A stretch of 64,000 nucleotides of DNA from OLB6 sp964525565. GTDB lineage: Bacteria; Bacteroidota; Ignavibacteria; Kapaibacteriales; Kapaibacteriaceae. The position numbers and the translations under genes are program-made. Each line of letters starts with the position of its first letter. Positions within the stretch are counted from its first letter, which is position 1. The stretch is from positions 1 through 64,000 of the forward strand of contig CAZGHI010000002.1 of NCBI GenBank assembly GCA_964525565.1, in the 5' to 3' direction. Below the pieces are notes generated by a model. The model was not told where the DNA came from. It saw nothing but the letters and a program-made list of their open reading frames with translations, and made no database searches. Shown here piece by piece: positions 63,249 through 64,000 of this stretch.

Positions 63249-64000
63249 ATGCCACTACTAACAAGTGTACTTCTGCTGATTGTGGTTGCCCGTGTACTCG
63301 GGCAAATCATGATAAGGTTTAAACAACCAGCAATTGTGGGCGAGATGCTGGCCGGTGTGATTCTTGGTCCAAGCATCTTCGGTTATGTTCATGCAAGCGA
63401 GCCGCTACATGGTATTGCAGAGTTAGCCATCTTTTTGGTTGTGTTAAGCGCCGGTTTGGAGATGAACTTTGACGATGTTGTCAAGGCCTTACGTGGGAAA
63501 GGGGTTGTTATCGGTCTGCTTGGTTTTGCAATCCCGCTTACACTTGGCATACTGGTAGGCATACTCTTCGGGCTTGATGCAAACCGAACCGTGTTTCTTG
63601 GTCTGTGTATTTCAATAACGGCTCTTCCTGTTGCTGTTGGCATCCTCCAGAGCTTTGGGTTATTGAATTCTACCATCGGAAAGTATTCGATAGCAACAGC
63701 AATCTTAAACGACGTTCTGGCATTAATGATTCTCGGTGTTATCCTATCGCTTCCAGAGCAGAAGTCCATTGAGGCCGTTGGTTTGTCGGTGTTGAATACC
63801 GTGTGGAAGCTGATGGTTTTGGGTGCGATTATCCTCAGCTTTAATTGGATTGTAAAAAAGCTTGTGGAGTGGGGAGTTCATGTAGAGCGTATTCCGGAGC
63901 GCTTGGTACAGTGGTTGGGTCCGGACGCATTATTTGGCATCGTAGTTCTCTTTGTATTGCTGTTTGGCTCAGCAAGTGAAATGTTAGGCTTTCACTTTGT
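63249..64000 (+). CDS. Cation/proton antiporter, CPA2-type (5' part; cut by window edge)
   Basis: At least 250 residues are coded. The start is ATG 63249 (MPLLTSVLLLIVVARVLGQIM) although an in-frame ATG at 63231 is possible. Membrane helices follow: QPAIVGEMLAGVILGPSIFG, GIAELAIFLVVLSAGLEMNF, VIGLLGFAIPLTLGILVGILF, FLGLCISITALPVAVGILQSFG and ATAILNDVLALMILGVIL. AGLEM and ALPVAV together with SIATAILND are the helix pattern and acid site of Na+/H+ or K+/H+ antiporters of the KefB/CPA2 group. Divergent from rfbD. Confidence 0.9.
   Translation, partial: MPLLTSVLLLIVVARVLGQIMIRFKQPAIVGEMLAGVILGPSIFGYVHASEPLHGIAELAIFLVVLSAGLEMNFDDVVKALRGKGVVIGLLGFAIPLTLGILVGILFGLDANRTVFLGLCISITALPVAVGILQSFGLLNSTIGKYSIATAILNDVLALMILGVILSLPEQKSIEAVGLSVLNTVWKLMVLGAIILSFNWIVKKLVEWGVHVERIPERLVQWLGPDALFGIVVLFVLLFGSASEMLGFHF

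Noticed and set aside
1..64000. CRISPR arrays, tRNA/rRNA genes, IS elements or prophage
   Set aside because: No regularly spaced direct repeats, cloverleaf-like segments, transposase/integrase motifs or phage structural genes were seen.

Overview
The window looks like a chromosomal contig of an FCB-group bacterium (Bacteroidota/Chlorobiota lineage; a Kapabacteria- or Ignavibacteria-like organism is my guess, not shown). The reasons are C-terminal type IX secretion (T9SS) sorting domains on several exported proteins, signal peptides that are mostly followed by Gln, a fused alpha/beta 2-oxoacid dehydrogenase E1, an RNase H with an N-terminal viroplasmin-like domain, and a bacillithiol deacetylase (bshB1). 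Four runs of N (14626-14637, 17041-17066, 47573-47643, 47919-47941) show a draft or metagenome assembly; three of the four lie where a reading frame would otherwise be intact and make one good gene look broken. No rRNA, tRNA, insertion sequence, prophage or CRISPR array was seen.

Layout. 1-13.1 kb: a minus-strand run of four large exported proteins (2341, 673, 386 and at least 916 aa) with T9SS tails, cohesin-like and dockerin-like modules and, in the giant one, GGA[ILV]/FxxN beta-helix repeats. 13.2-20 kb: a TPR membrane protein, then gatB-ilvE-E1 in one tight operon and a serine/threonine dehydratase. 20.1-24.9 kb: an isobutyryl-CoA mutase of the IcmF type broken at its inter-domain linker into two genes, with a DUF4397 lipoprotein gene between them. 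25-38.7 kb: beta-CASP hydrolase, secreted proteins, glutaminyl cyclase, L,D-transpeptidase, RarA, an envelope cluster (outer-membrane protein, BamE-like lipoprotein, second lipoprotein, ankyrin protein), an NYN-cold-shock fusion and an aminotransferase. 38.7-41.5 kb: M16 and M42 peptidases and Dps. 41.9-47.2 kb: serS, mnmG, a GNAT gene and mnmE, with two parS-like sites next to mnmG. 47.3-49.7 kb: birA-coaX-asparaginase. 49.7-57.9 kb: Omp85 protein, DUF2795, then rsmH-murF-mraY-GT-like-ispD. 58-64 kb: cytochrome c lipoprotein, rnhA-dut-rpiB-bshB1 operon, comM, rfbD and a truncated cation/proton antiporter.

How the genes may work together. IlvE, a branched-chain-type E1 and split IcmF would make a short route valine -> 2-oxoisovalerate -> isobutyryl-CoA -> n-butyryl-CoA. 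The glutaminyl cyclase at 30.4 kb is a natural modifier of the many exported proteins here that expose Gln after signal-peptide cleavage. The parS-like pair beside mnmG suggests the region is near the replication origin; the 435-bp AT-rich gap at 41.5-41.9 kb holds several near-consensus DnaA boxes but gene strand bias does not confirm an origin there. The items I consider most worth a second look are the split IcmF with an embedded lipoprotein, the T9SS cohesin/dockerin-like and Pmp-like surface-protein operon, the parS-like pair, the 21-bp palindrome between mnmE and birA, and the NYN-cold-shock fusion.
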